A stretch of DNA of 34,843 nt. Source: Arthrobacter sp. SO3 (GTDB taxonomy: Bacteria; Actinomycetota; Actinomycetes; Actinomycetales; Micrococcaceae). This document shows positions 23,724 to 31,438 of the stretch, piece by piece (the stretch's first letter is position 1; each line of letters begins with the position of its first letter). The stretch spans positions 7,369 through 42,211 of the forward strand of contig NZ_MQTS01000083.1 in NCBI RefSeq assembly GCF_020532825.1, in the 5' to 3' direction. Position numbers and translations under genes: made by a program. The notes beneath the pieces were generated by a model. The model was not told the origin of the DNA. It did not search any database and saw only the letters and a program-made list of their open reading frames with translations.

Positions 23724-25247
23724 ATGACTCAAGAAACTGCTGAACACGTTGGCGCCCTTCTCCGCGATGCCCGCGGCCAGAAGGGCTGGACCCAGGGGCA
23801 GTTGGCGGCCGAGCTCGGAACCAGCCAGAGCGCCATCGCCCGGATGGAACAGGGCAAGCAGAACCTCAGCCTGAAAATGATCCAGCGGCTTGAGACCATC
23901 TTCGGCCGGAGCATCGTCAAGGTGGGCCGGCCGGCCATGACGCACCTCCGGGTCGAGGGCGGCCGCACCCTGTCCGGTTCCGTCGACGTCAACAGCAGCA
24001 AGAATGCCGGCGTCGCCCTGCTGTGCGCCAGCTTGATCAACCGCGGCACCACGACACTGCGCCGGCTGGCCCGGATCGAAGAGGTCAACCGGATCGTCGA
24101 GGTCCTGACCAGCATCGGCGTCGAGTGCAGCTGGCTCAACGCCAACGACCTGCAGATCCGCCGCCCGGCCGTGCTGGACCTCGACTCGATGGACGTCGAG
24201 GCCGCCCGCCGGACCCGCAGCGTCATCATGCTGCTAGGCCCGCTCCTGGACGAATCCAGCGAATACCGTTTGCCCTACGCGGGCGGGTGTGACCTCGGCA
24301 CCCGTACCGTGCAGCCGCACATGCAGGCGCTGCGCCAGTTCGGCCTCAGCGTTGACGCCAAGTCCGGTTTTTACGCCGTACAGGCGCCGCCGTCGGACGG
24401 GCACGACCGCTCCTTCGTGCTCAGCGAACGCGGCGACACCGTCACCGAAAACGCCATTATGGCCGCCGCCCACCGCAGCGGAACCACGATCATCCGCAAC
24501 GCCAGCCCCAACTACATGGTGCAGGACCTCTGCTTCTACTTGCAGATGCTCGGCGTCGGGATCCATGGCGTGGGCACCACAACGCTGAAGATCACCGGCC
24601 GCCCCTCGGTCGACGTCGACATCGAGTATTTTCCCTCCGAAGACCCGATCGAGGCGATGAGCCTGATCACCGCCGGGATCGTCACGAACTCGGAAGTCAC
24701 GATCCGCCGCGTCCCGATCGAGTTCATGGAAATCGAGCTCGCGACGCTGGAACAGATGGGCCAGCGGCTCGAAGTGTCCGGCGAGTACCTGGCCCGCAAC
24801 GGGCGCACCCGGCTGGTGGACGTCACCACCAAGCCCTCGGAACTGCGCGCCCCCGAGGACAAGATCCACCCCATGCCCTTTCCCGGGCTGAACATCGACA
24901 ACCTGCCCTTCTTCGCGGTCATCGCCGCGAACGCCCAGGGCCAGACGCTGATTCACGACTGGGTTTACGACAACCGCGCGATCTACCTGACCGAGCTGAA
25001 CAAACTCGGCGCCCAGGTGCAGCTCCTCGACCCGCACCGGATCTACGTCAACGGGCCCACCAAGTGGCGCGCGGCCGAGGTTGGCTGCCCGCCGGCACTG
25101 CGCCCCGCGGCCTGCCTGCTGCTGGCGATGCTGGCTGCCCGGGGTGTCTCGGAACTGCGCAACATCTACGTGATTGAGCGCGGCTACGAGGACCTGGCCG
25201 AGCGGCTCAACACCATCGGTGCGAAGATCGAGTACTTCCAGGACTGA
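23724..25247 (+). CDS. murA: XRE helix-turn-helix domain fused to UDP-GlcNAc 1-carboxyvinyltransferase (MurA-like)
   Basis: A 507-aa fusion. Residues 9-63 form an XRE/Cro HTH: VGALLRDARGQKGWTQGQLAAELGTSQSAIARMEQGKQNLS. From residue 72 a full MurA/EPSP-synthase fold follows, which adds enolpyruvate to UDP-GlcNAc in the first committed peptidoglycan step. Counterparts of the known catalytic residues are present: SSKNAG (K93, N94, matching K22/N23), GGCDLGTR (C189, the PEP-binding cysteine 115 and R120), NIDNLPF (aspartate 305), YDNR (R331) and IERGYE (R397). So the enzyme looks active. An internal ATG at 23937 could give MurA alone. ATG at 23724 lacks a Shine-Dalgarno. It may be a paralogue of the housekeeping murA; I cannot see the rest of the genome. 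Confidence 0.9.
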   Translation: MTQETAEHVGALLRDARGQKGWTQGQLAAELGTSQSAIARMEQGKQNLSLKMIQRLETIFGRSIVKVGRPAMTHLRVEGGRTLSGSVDVNSSKNAGVALLCASLINRGTTTLRRLARIEEVNRIVEVLTSIGVECSWLNANDLQIRRPAVLDLDSMDVEAARRTRSVIMLLGPLLDESSEYRLPYAGGCDLGTRTVQPHMQALRQFGLSVDAKSGFYAVQAPPSDGHDRSFVLSERGDTVTENAIMAAAHRSGTTIIRNASPNYMVQDLCFYLQMLGVGIHGVGTTTLKITGRPSVDVDIEYFPSEDPIEAMSLITAGIVTNSEVTIRRVPIEFMEIELATLEQMGQRLEVSGEYLARNGRTRLVDVTTKPSELRAPEDKIHPMPFPGLNIDNLPFFAVIAANAQGQTLIHDWVYDNRAIYLTELNKLGAQVQLLDPHRIYVNGPTKWRAAEVGCPPALRPAACLLLAMLAARGVSELRNIYVIERGYEDLAERLNTIGAKIEYFQD

Positions 25248-25267
25248 ACCCGCCGCGCACCTCCAAG

Positions 25268-25330
25268 CAACGCGGGGTCAGATCGCGCCCATCCGGAGCG
25301 CCTCCATGGGCGCGGAGTGACCCCGCGTTG
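25268..25330. repeat. 63-nt palindromic intergenic element, copy A
   Basis: Perfect 13-bp outer arms CAACGCGGGGTCA / TGACCCCGCGTTG enclose a second 8-bp stem GCGCCCAT (25285-25292) with ATGGGCGC (25306-25313) and an apical GGAG/CTCC. A second copy of the same length lies at 28789-28851. Copy A lies between the XRE-MurA stop and the YbdK-type gene and ends just before a possible -35 box. It may also end murA transcription. Confidence 0.8.
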
Positions 25331-25361
25331 TTGAGCGTTTCGGCGGATCCTGCCGCACAAT
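25331..25361 (+). promoter_or_regulatory. Candidate promoter of the carboxylate-amine ligase gene, leaderless
   Basis: TTGAGC (25331-25336) and CACAAT (25356-25361) are spaced 19 nt, and the latter lies 6 nt before the ATG at 25368. There is no Shine-Dalgarno. The -35 box begins directly after the palindromic element. Confidence 0.45.
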
Positions 25362-25367
25362 AGAAAC

Positions 25368-26552
25368 ATGCGCACCTTCGGCGTGGAGGAAGAACTGCTC
25401 ATAGTGGATCCCGAAACGGGGATGCTGCTCGCCCTCGCCGATGTCATGCTGCCCAGCCTGGTCCCGCCGATGCCGGACACCGGCCTGGCTGCCCCGGGAC
25501 AACCGCAGGTCCACGAGGACGCCGACTTCAGCTACGAGCTCAAGCTGGAACAGATTGAAACCCAGACGCGGCCGTGCCAGGACTACACCGAGATGCTCCT
25601 GCAGCTGCAGCAGGGCAGGGCCCTCGCCGACGCGGCCGCGCGGGTTCACGGCGGCCGCGTTGCCGCCCTCGCCACGTCGCCCCACGGCTCCGCCACCCAC
25701 CTGACACCCAAGCAGCGCTATATGACCATGCAGCGGCGTTTCGGGCTCACGGTCCGGAACCAGCTCACCTGCGGCCTCCATGTCCACACCTTGGTGGAGT
25801 CGCCGGAGGAGGGCGTGGCGGTGATGGACCGGATCCGCGACAAGCTGGCCGTGCTGATCGCCCTCAGCGCCAACTCCCCCTACTGGAACGGCGCGGAGAC
25901 GGGGTTCGAAAGCTACCGCACACAGGCGTGGAACCGCTGGCCGGGCTCGGGTCCGACGATGATCTTCGGCAGCCTGCCGGTGTACCGGCGGGTCGTGACG
26001 CGGCTGGTGGAAAGCGGCGTCCTGATGGACGAGGGAATGGTCTATTTCGACGCGCGGCTGTGCCGGCACCATCCCACCGTGGAGGTCCGGGTCGCCGACG
26101 TCTGCCTGCGGGCCGAGGATGCGGCGCTGACCGCTGTGCTGGTGCGAGCCCTCGTGGAGTCGGCGTCCCGGGAATGGAACGACGGCGTGGATCCCGCCCC
26201 GGTCCCGACCCTGCTGCTGCGGATGGCCGCCTGGCAGGCCAGCAACTGCGGACTGCGCGGTCAGCTGCTGGACTTCGGAACCTTCACCCCCGCCCCGGCT
26301 GCGGAGGTGGTCCACGCGCTGGTCGACTTCGTGGCCCCCGTGCTGGAGGAGCAGGGCGAGCTGGAACTGGTGCGCGCGGGCATCGGCCGGATCCTGGCGG
26401 AGGGCACTGGTTCGCAGCTGCAGCGCCAGCCGTTCCGCTCCGGCGGGCTGGCCGCCGTCGTCAAACGGGCCGTCGAAGTGACCATGCGGGGAGCCGCCAT
26501 CGGGGACCCGGCGGACGAGGGCTCGTCCCTCGGCCGGGTCCGCCGCGGCTGA
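25368..26552 (+). CDS. Carboxylate-amine ligase, YbdK-type glutamate-cysteine ligase family
   Basis: A 394-aa member of the GCS2 family. The N-terminus [15 protein letters not shown] is the family signature, with acidic metal-binding residues. Further motifs are [35 protein letters not shown] and [15 protein letters not shown]. Homologues make an amide bond with glutamate; E. coli YbdK has weak gamma-glutamylcysteine activity. Actinobacteria usually rely on mycothiol rather than glutathione, so the natural product here is uncertain. ATG at 25368 gives the correct N-terminus and seems leaderless. It is convergent with metZ, with a large hairpin between them. Confidence 0.9.
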   Translation: MRTFGVEEELLIVDPETGMLLALADVMLPSLVPPMPDTGLAAPGQPQVHEDADFSYELKLEQIETQTRPCQDYTEMLLQLQQGRALADAAARVHGGRVAALATSPHGSATHLTPKQRYMTMQRRFGLTVRNQLTCGLHVHTLVESPEEGVAVMDRIRDKLAVLIALSANSPYWNGAETGFESYRTQAWNRWPGSGPTMIFGSLPVYRRVVTRLVESGVLMDEGMVYFDARLCRHHPTVEVRVADVCLRAEDAALTAVLVRALVESASREWNDGVDPAPVPTLLLRMAAWQASNCGLRGQLLDFGTFTPAPAAEVVHALVDFVAPVLEEQGELELVRAGIGRILAEGTGSQLQRQPFRSGGLAAVVKRAVEVTMRGAAIGDPADEGSSLGRVRRG

Positions 26553-26566
26553 GCCCAGCCCGCCCA

Positions 26567-26633
26567 CCGGCGCCGCCGGGCTAAGGACCACCAGCGGGAC
26601 GGCCCGGAGCGGGCCTTAGCCCGGCGGCGCCGG
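26567..26633. terminator. 67-nt hairpin with perfect 20-bp stem between convergent genes
   Basis: Arms at 26567-26586 and 26614-26633 are perfectly complementary over 20 bp, ending GGGCTAAGG / CCTTAGCCC next to the loop. The 27-nt loop is GC-rich. It sits between the YbdK-type stop (26552) and the metZ stop (26655). No U-tract. It is either a bidirectional terminator or another intergenic palindrome; its loop contains GCGGGACGG, also found in copy B of the 63-nt element. Confidence 0.75.
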
Positions 26634-26654
26634 CCCGGCCCCCAGAGGGGGTAG

Positions 26655-27863
26655 CTAGACCTGCTTGAGGGCCTGGGCGAGGTCGCGGGTCAGGTCCCCG
26701 AGGTCCTCAAGGCCCACTGAGAGGCGCACGACGCCGTCGCTCAGCCCGATGGCCGCGCGCCCCTCGGGCCCCATGGCGCGGTGCGTCGTGGTCGCGGGGT
26801 GGGTGATGAGGGACTTCGAATCGCCCAGGTTGTTGGAGATGTCGATGATCCGCAGCGCATCCAGCAGCGCGAAGGCGGCCTCCTTCGCCGAACGCCCGGC
26901 GGACGGGGAGAGCTCAAAGGTCAGCACGGTGCCGCCGGCCTTCATCTGCCGGGCGGCCAGCTCGAACTGCGGGTGGGACGGCAGCAGGGGGTACTTGACC
27001 CAGCTGACCGCCGGCTGCGCCTCGAGCCATTCGGCCAGCCGCAGCGCGGAGGCGGACGAATGGTTCACCCGCAGGGCCATGGTCTCCAGCCCCTTGGTCA
27101 GCACCCACGCGTTGAACGCCGAGAGCGCCGGGCCGGTGTGGCGCATCAGCTGCTTGACCGGGCCCTCGATGAATTCCTTGGTGCCCAGGATCGCGCCGCC
27201 CAGCACCCGGCCCTGGCCGTCGATGTGCTTGGTGCCGGAGTATACGATCACGTCCGCGCCGAACTCCCCGCAGCGCTGCAGCAGGGGAGTGGCAAAGACA
27301 TTGTCGACGACGACCGTCGCCCCGGCGGCGTGCGCCAGTTCGCTGACCGCCGCGATGTCCACGATTTCCTGCATCGGGTTCGACGGCGACTCGAAGAAGA
27401 CCGCCGTCGTCGGCTCCGAGAGCGCAGACCGCCACTGATCCAGGTCCGGGCCGTCCACGAAGACTGTTTCGACTCCCCATCGGGGGAGGATTTCGTTGAG
27501 GATCACGAAGCAGGAACCGAAGAGCGAGCGGGCCGCGACCACCCGGTCGCCGGCGGCCAGCAGGGCGCCGAGCGCGGTGAAGACCGCGGACATGCCCGAG
27601 GCCGTGGCAAAACATGCCTCGGTGCCTTCGAGCAGCCGGAGCCGTTCCTGGAAGGTGGCCACCGAGGGGTTGCCATAGCGGGAGTACACGAAGCGTTCGT
27701 CCTCGCCGGTGAAGGCCCGCTCTGCGGCGGCCGCGGATTCGTAGACGAAGCCGGAGTTCAGGAAGATCGGCTCGGACGTTTCCTGGAAGCCGGTGCGGTC
27801 GAGGCCGCCGCGGACAGCCTGGGTGTCGGCGCTCCAGCCGGCGGCGTCAGGGTTGAAGGTCAC
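26655..27863 (-). CDS. metZ: O-succinylhomoserine sulfhydrylase
   Basis: A 402-aa PLP enzyme of the Cys/Met metabolism family. It makes homocysteine directly from O-succinylhomoserine and sulfide. The Schiff-base lysine is K212 in YSGTKHIDGQGR. Other motifs are RYGNPSVATFQERLRLLEG, ATASGMSAVFTALGALL and the cofactor-binding VVVDNVFATP. Length and the HIDGQGR context fit MetZ rather than cystathionine gamma-synthase, though activity by eye cannot be certain. GTG at 27863 directly follows the TAA of the rhodanese gene, with GGAAAG upstream. It is third gene of a SAM-riboswitch operon, which fits methionine synthesis. Confidence 0.92.
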   Translation of the reverse strand: MTFNPDAAGWSADTQAVRGGLDRTGFQETSEPIFLNSGFVYESAAAAERAFTGEDERFVYSRYGNPSVATFQERLRLLEGTEACFATASGMSAVFTALGALLAAGDRVVAARSLFGSCFVILNEILPRWGVETVFVDGPDLDQWRSALSEPTTAVFFESPSNPMQEIVDIAAVSELAHAAGATVVVDNVFATPLLQRCGEFGADVIVYSGTKHIDGQGRVLGGAILGTKEFIEGPVKQLMRHTGPALSAFNAWVLTKGLETMALRVNHSSASALRLAEWLEAQPAVSWVKYPLLPSHPQFELAARQMKAGGTVLTFELSPSAGRSAKEAAFALLDALRIIDISNNLGDSKSLITHPATTTHRAMGPEGRAAIGLSDGVVRLSVGLEDLGDLTRDLAQALKQV

Positions 27864-28283
27864 TTAGTGCTTTCCAAGGTTGGTGGGCAGGCCGCGGTTC
27901 TTCCAGCCGTTGACCGTGCGTTCGCCGTGGCGGTCCGGTTCGCCTTCAAAGCCCTCGAGGACGTTGTAGGAGACGAAGCCGGCTTCCGTCGCGGCGACCG
28001 CCGCGGCGATGGACCGCGCGCCCGACCGGCACAGGAACACCAGTTCGGCGCCGGCGGTGCCGGCCGCCTGCTGCTTCAGCTGCTCAACGAACTGCGAATT
28101 GGGGATGCCGCCGGCAAGATTCCACTGGATGAACAGCGGATCGTTCCGCCTGTCACCCGCGGCTGCCGTGTCCGGGACGCCGATGTGGGCCCATTCGCCC
28201 TCGGTGCGGACGTCCACCAGGATGGCGCCGTCCTCGAGCTTGGCCCAGGCCTCCTGCGGGCTGAGGTCCCCGGCGTAGCTCAC
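27864..28283 (-). CDS. Rhodanese-like domain protein (sulfurtransferase)
   Basis: A 139-aa single rhodanese domain. The N-terminal LSPQEAWAKLEDGAILVDVRTEGEWAHIGVPD and the active-site loop FLCRSGARS (C85) are typical. The cysteine is present, so it can carry a persulfide. Ending at LGKH, it has the normal length. The gene starts with GTG 28283 overlapping the upstream stop (GTGA) and abuts metZ. Its position suggests it delivers or detoxifies sulfane sulfur linked to homocysteine synthesis; this is inferred from context. Confidence 0.92.
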   Translation of the reverse strand: MSYAGDLSPQEAWAKLEDGAILVDVRTEGEWAHIGVPDTAAAGDRRNDPLFIQWNLAGGIPNSQFVEQLKQQAAGTAGAELVFLCRSGARSIAAAVAATEAGFVSYNVLEGFEGEPDRHGERTVNGWKNRGLPTNLGKH

Positions 28284-28588
28284 GCGTGGCCCTCGCCGTC
28301 GAACTCCAGATCGTCCACGGCGTTGGCGACGGCGGCATCGGCGCTGGCGATCGCCGCCGGCAGCACGACGGCCTGGGCCACGATGACGCTGCTGCCGTTG
28401 AACGTGGCGGCCGGGCTGCCGTGCAGCACGTAGCCGTCGGCGAGGGCGGCGGAGACGCGCTCGCAGAAGGCCCGGTCATCGGGGCCGGTAAACAGGCGGT
28501 ACGCCAGTTTCTCCTCGGCGGCACCGGGGACTGCGGTGGACGGGGCGGGTGCTGTACTGGGGACAGCGGGGGCGGACGCGTCAGGCAC
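28280..28588 (-). CDS. DUF1737 domain-containing protein
   Basis: A 102-aa protein. After an Ala/Pro-rich N-terminus of about 25 residues comes the DUF1737 pattern LAYRLFTGPDDRAFCERVSAALADGYVLHGSPAATFNGSSVIVAQAVV. Function unknown. GTG at 28588 is chosen for the excellent AGAAGGAG 7 nt upstream; the open frame to 28654 runs into the riboswitch. It is first gene of the DUF1737-rhodanese-metZ operon, overlapping the rhodanese start by GTGA. Confidence 0.85.
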   Translation of the reverse strand: MPDASAPAVPSTAPAPSTAVPGAAEEKLAYRLFTGPDDRAFCERVSAALADGYVLHGSPAATFNGSSVIVAQAVVLPAAIASADAAVANAVDDLEFDGEGHA

Positions 28589-28635
28589 GACGGATCTCCT
28601 TCTTTCACGCTTGCAGCTCGAATGGTCGATATGCC

Positions 28636-28717
28636 GAGTATTCACCTGAGGCACCCCGCCGCGAAAGGGAGGGTTGCCGACCGGCCAGTCAGGGCTTGGC
28701 GCCGGGTCTCATTACTC
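28636..28717 (-). ncRNA. SAM-IV riboswitch
   Basis: Read on the minus strand: P1 GAGTA (28717-28713) pairs with TACTC (28640-28636). Inside lie GCCAAGCCC, then CGGTCGGCAACCCTCC, then CGCGGCGGGGTGCC and AGGTGAATAC, matching the SAM-IV consensus I know from actinobacteria. GGCAACCCTCC occupies 28678-28668. It sits 48 nt upstream of the DUF1737 start, in the leader of the metZ operon, where repression by S-adenosylmethionine is expected. The SAM-IV subclass is assigned by memory of the consensus. Confidence 0.88.
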
Positions 28718-28783
28718 ACCAAAAACGTAACACCTGCGACGCCGGCCCGCAGAGCCGCCGTCGTCATGTTAAGTAACGGGATC

Positions 28784-28856
28784 CACCCCAACGCGGGGTC
28801 ACTTAGCGCCCATCCGGGGCCGCGGGACGGGCGTTAAGTGACCCCGCGTTGGGGTG
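28784..28856. repeat. 63-nt palindromic intergenic element, copy B, with extended arms
   Basis: The perfect stem is 22 bp (28784-28805 with 28835-28856), continued by GU and CGCCC pairs. Within it the 63-nt unit 28789-28851 shares its 13-nt arms and the 12-nt GCGCCCATCCGG at the same offset (+17) with copy A. It is located downstream of pabC (stop 28873), where it may also stop transcription toward the SAM-IV leader. Confidence 0.82.
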
Positions 28857-28872
28857 TGTGTGGGGGCGGGGG

Positions 28873-29835
28873 CTACTCGATCGTGGCGTAGAGCGCGTTG
28901 AGTTCCGCCGTGAGCTGCCGGCGCAGCTCCGGGGTGCCGATCTCTTTGCCGTCGATGTGGTTGACGGGCGCGAGCAGTCGGATGCTGGAGATCAGCCATA
29001 CGGCGTCGGCGTCATACAGGTCATGGGGCTCCAGCGGCCCGTAGCCCAGCTCCCAGCCGGCGGCCTTGGCTGCGGTGAACAGGGCACCCTGCGAGGTGCC
29101 GGGCAGGATCCCGCTGTCGAGCTGCGGCGTGATGAGCCGCCGGACGGTGCGGACCCCGCCGGCCCCGTCGTCGGAGGTTTCCAGGTGCGCGAGCAAAACG
29201 GTCGACGTCGGGCCCTCCAGGACCCGGCCGTCCGCGGAGGTGAAGATGACGTCGTCGGCGCCCTGGCTGCGCGCGTAGCGGAGCGCGGCCATGTTGACGG
29301 CATAGGAAAGGGTCTTGGCGCCCATCAGCAGCCACGGGGCCCGTTCCCCGACTTCGCTGTCGTAGCCGCGGTCCAGCAGGATGACGTTGATCCCGGTCTC
29401 GCGCTGGCGCCTCCCGGCCGGGCCGGGGGCGGAGGCCTGGACCCAGCAGGTGGGCGTGGCCGCACCTTCGGCGCCGCGGGTCACGAGGAGCTTGACCACG
29501 AGTTCGTCGTCCTCGGTGGCCTCGCCGCCGGGCACGTGCTGGCGCCGGTATTCGCTGATCGCCGTGGCGATGGCCCGGCGCCAGGCGTCCTCCGCCGGGA
29601 TGTCCAGCTCCAGCAGCCGGGCGGACCCGGCCAACCGGTTCAGGTGCGCCTGGAGCTTGCGGGGCTGCCCGCCCACCGCCAGCAGCGACTCGAAGACACC
29701 GTCGCCGCGGGTGGCGCCCTGGTCCGTCGCCATCAGCTGGGGCTTGGTGGCATCCGCCAGCCGGCCGTCGTCGAAGGCGGGATCCAGGAAGACCAGCACC
29801 GGAGTGGGGGCGGGGGCGGCGGCAGGAGAAGTCAT
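28873..29835 (-). CDS. pabC: Aminodeoxychorismate lyase
   Basis: A 320-aa fold-type IV PLP enzyme. It converts 4-amino-4-deoxychorismate to p-aminobenzoate and pyruvate for folate synthesis. The family start MATDQGATRGDGVFESL, the Schiff-base lysine K174 in LMGAKTLSYAVNM, and VLEGPTSTVLLAHLE plus ITPQLDSGILPGTSQGAL are present. Branched-chain and D-amino-acid aminotransferases share the fold, but a PabB fusion 1.6 kb away supports PabC. ATG at 29835 was chosen as the start with a low-complexity N-terminus. Divergent from the cardiolipin synthase gene. Confidence 0.87.
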   Translation of the reverse strand: MTSPAAAPAPTPVLVFLDPAFDDGRLADATKPQLMATDQGATRGDGVFESLLAVGGQPRKLQAHLNRLAGSARLLELDIPAEDAWRRAIATAISEYRRQHVPGGEATEDDELVVKLLVTRGAEGAATPTCWVQASAPGPAGRRQRETGINVILLDRGYDSEVGERAPWLLMGAKTLSYAVNMAALRYARSQGADDVIFTSADGRVLEGPTSTVLLAHLETSDDGAGGVRTVRRLITPQLDSGILPGTSQGALFTAAKAAGWELGYGPLEPHDLYDADAVWLISSIRLLAPVNHIDGKEIGTPELRRQLTAELNALYATIE

Positions 29836-29928
29836 GGCTTCAGCTTAGTGCGGCGTGCCACGGGATAGGATTTGACGATTGCCCGTTCCGGAACTGTTCC
29901 GCGGGTCTGGAACTTGAGGGGTTCGCCT

Positions 29929-31404
29929 GTGCTGTGGCCATTTTCGCTGGCGGAATCACTTCCGTCCTGGCTGATCCTGATTCTGACCGTGGTCGACCTC
30001 GCCATCCGGGTGCTGGCCCTGGGCATCATCCCCGGAAACCGCCGTCCCACCACGGCCATGGCCTGGCTGTTGATCATCTTCTTCGTCCCGGCCGTGGGCC
30101 TGGTCCTCTTCCTGCTCTTCGGCAACTTCCGCCTCTCCCGCAAGCGCCGCGCGCAGCAGGATGCGGTGAACATCCGGGTCCGCGCCGGGACCTCGGACCT
30201 GGCGATGCTGGAGAGCCGCTACGAGGGCCCGGAATGGGTGTTGTCCGCCGCGGAACTGAACAAGACCCTGGGCTCGCTGCCTATGGTGGACGGCAACCAC
30301 GTGGAGCTCCTGCCCGGCTACCCGGACTCGATCAAGGCCATGGCCGCTGCCGTCCGCGAAGCCGAGTCGTTCGTCAACGCCGAGTTCTACATCATGAGCT
30401 CGGACCACATCACGGACGATCTGCTGACCTCGATGGAGGAAGCCGCCGAGCGCGGCGTCGAAGTCCGCCTCCTGTTCGACCACCTGGGGACCCTGCGCAT
30501 CAAGGGCTACCGCAAGCTGATCGCCCGGCTCAAGGCCAGCAAGATCCGTTGGCGGCCCATGCTGCCGCTGAACCCGCTGCAGGGGCAGTGGCGCCGGCCC
30601 GACCTGCGCAACCACCGCAAGATCATGGTGATCGACGGCGAGGTTGCCTTCACCGGGTCGCAGAACCTGATCGAGCCCTCCTACAACAACCCCCGGCACC
30701 GCAAGATCGGCCGCGAATGGGTCGAGCTGATGGCCTGCCTGCGCGGGCCGATCGTCACCACGCTCAACGTCGTCTTCGCAACCGACTGGCTCAGCGAGAC
30801 CGACGAATCCCTTGAGGGCCAGCTCGCGCACCGGCCTGAACTGCACGCCGGCAACGTCACGGCGCAGGTGGTGCCCAGCGGCCCCGGATTCATCACCGAA
30901 AACAACCTGCGGCTCTTCAACACGCTGATTTACTCGGCGCAGCGCAAAATCTCGATCTGCAGCCCGTACTTCGTCCCGGATGATTCCCTGCTGTATGCGG
31001 TGACGACGGCGGCCCAGCGCGGCGTCGACGTCGAACTCTTCGTCTCGGAAAAGGGCGACCAGTTCCTGGTCCACCACGCCCAGCAGTCCTTCTACGAGGC
31101 GCTGCTGGAAGCCGGGGTGCGGATCTACCTCTACAAGGCGCCCTTTGTGCTGCACGCCAAGCATTTCACCATCGACGACGAAGTGGCCGTGCTGGGCTCC
31201 AGCAACATGGACATGCGCTCCTTCTCGCTGAACCTGGAGGTCTCGGTGATGCTGCTGGGTGAGGACATCGTGCGGCGGATCAGCGCTGTGGAGGACACCT
31301 ACCGGCAGATTTCGCGCGAATTGACGCTCGAGGACTGGATGAAACGTCCGATGGGCGTCAAATACGTGGACAACGTCGCACGGCTGACGGCCACCCTGCA
31401 GTAG
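29929..31404 (+). CDS. cls: Cardiolipin synthase (phospholipase D family)
   Basis: A 491-aa membrane enzyme that joins two phosphatidylglycerol molecules into cardiolipin and glycerol. Two N-terminal hydrophobic segments (LPSWLILILTVVDLAIRVLALG; TAMAWLLIIFFVPAVGLVLFLLFG) precede two HKD motifs, HRKIMVID (H229) and HAKHFTID (H409), each followed by the family GSQN/GSSN. GTG at 29929 is preferred: GAGGGG lies 7 nt upstream and the length is normal. An in-frame TTG at 29872 would add 19 residues. The gene is monocistronic and lies between pabC and pabB. Confidence 0.93.
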   Translation: MLWPFSLAESLPSWLILILTVVDLAIRVLALGIIPGNRRPTTAMAWLLIIFFVPAVGLVLFLLFGNFRLSRKRRAQQDAVNIRVRAGTSDLAMLESRYEGPEWVLSAAELNKTLGSLPMVDGNHVELLPGYPDSIKAMAAAVREAESFVNAEFYIMSSDHITDDLLTSMEEAAERGVEVRLLFDHLGTLRIKGYRKLIARLKASKIRWRPMLPLNPLQGQWRRPDLRNHRKIMVIDGEVAFTGSQNLIEPSYNNPRHRKIGREWVELMACLRGPIVTTLNVVFATDWLSETDESLEGQLAHRPELHAGNVTAQVVPSGPGFITENNLRLFNTLIYSAQRKISICSPYFVPDDSLLYAVTTAAQRGVDVELFVSEKGDQFLVHHAQQSFYEALLEAGVRIYLYKAPFVLHAKHFTIDDEVAVLGSSNMDMRSFSLNLEVSVMLLGEDIVRRISAVEDTYRQISRELTLEDWMKRPMGVKYVDNVARLTATLQ

Positions 31405-31438
31405 CCGCGGCGCAGGCGGAGCCACTCCGGCGCAGGCG

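Noticed and set aside
31409..31438. 10-nt direct repeat GGCGCAGGCG and a 5-bp CGGAG/CTCCG hairpin between cls and pabB
   Set aside because: Short and GC-rich; expected by chance in this composition, and too weak to call a terminator.
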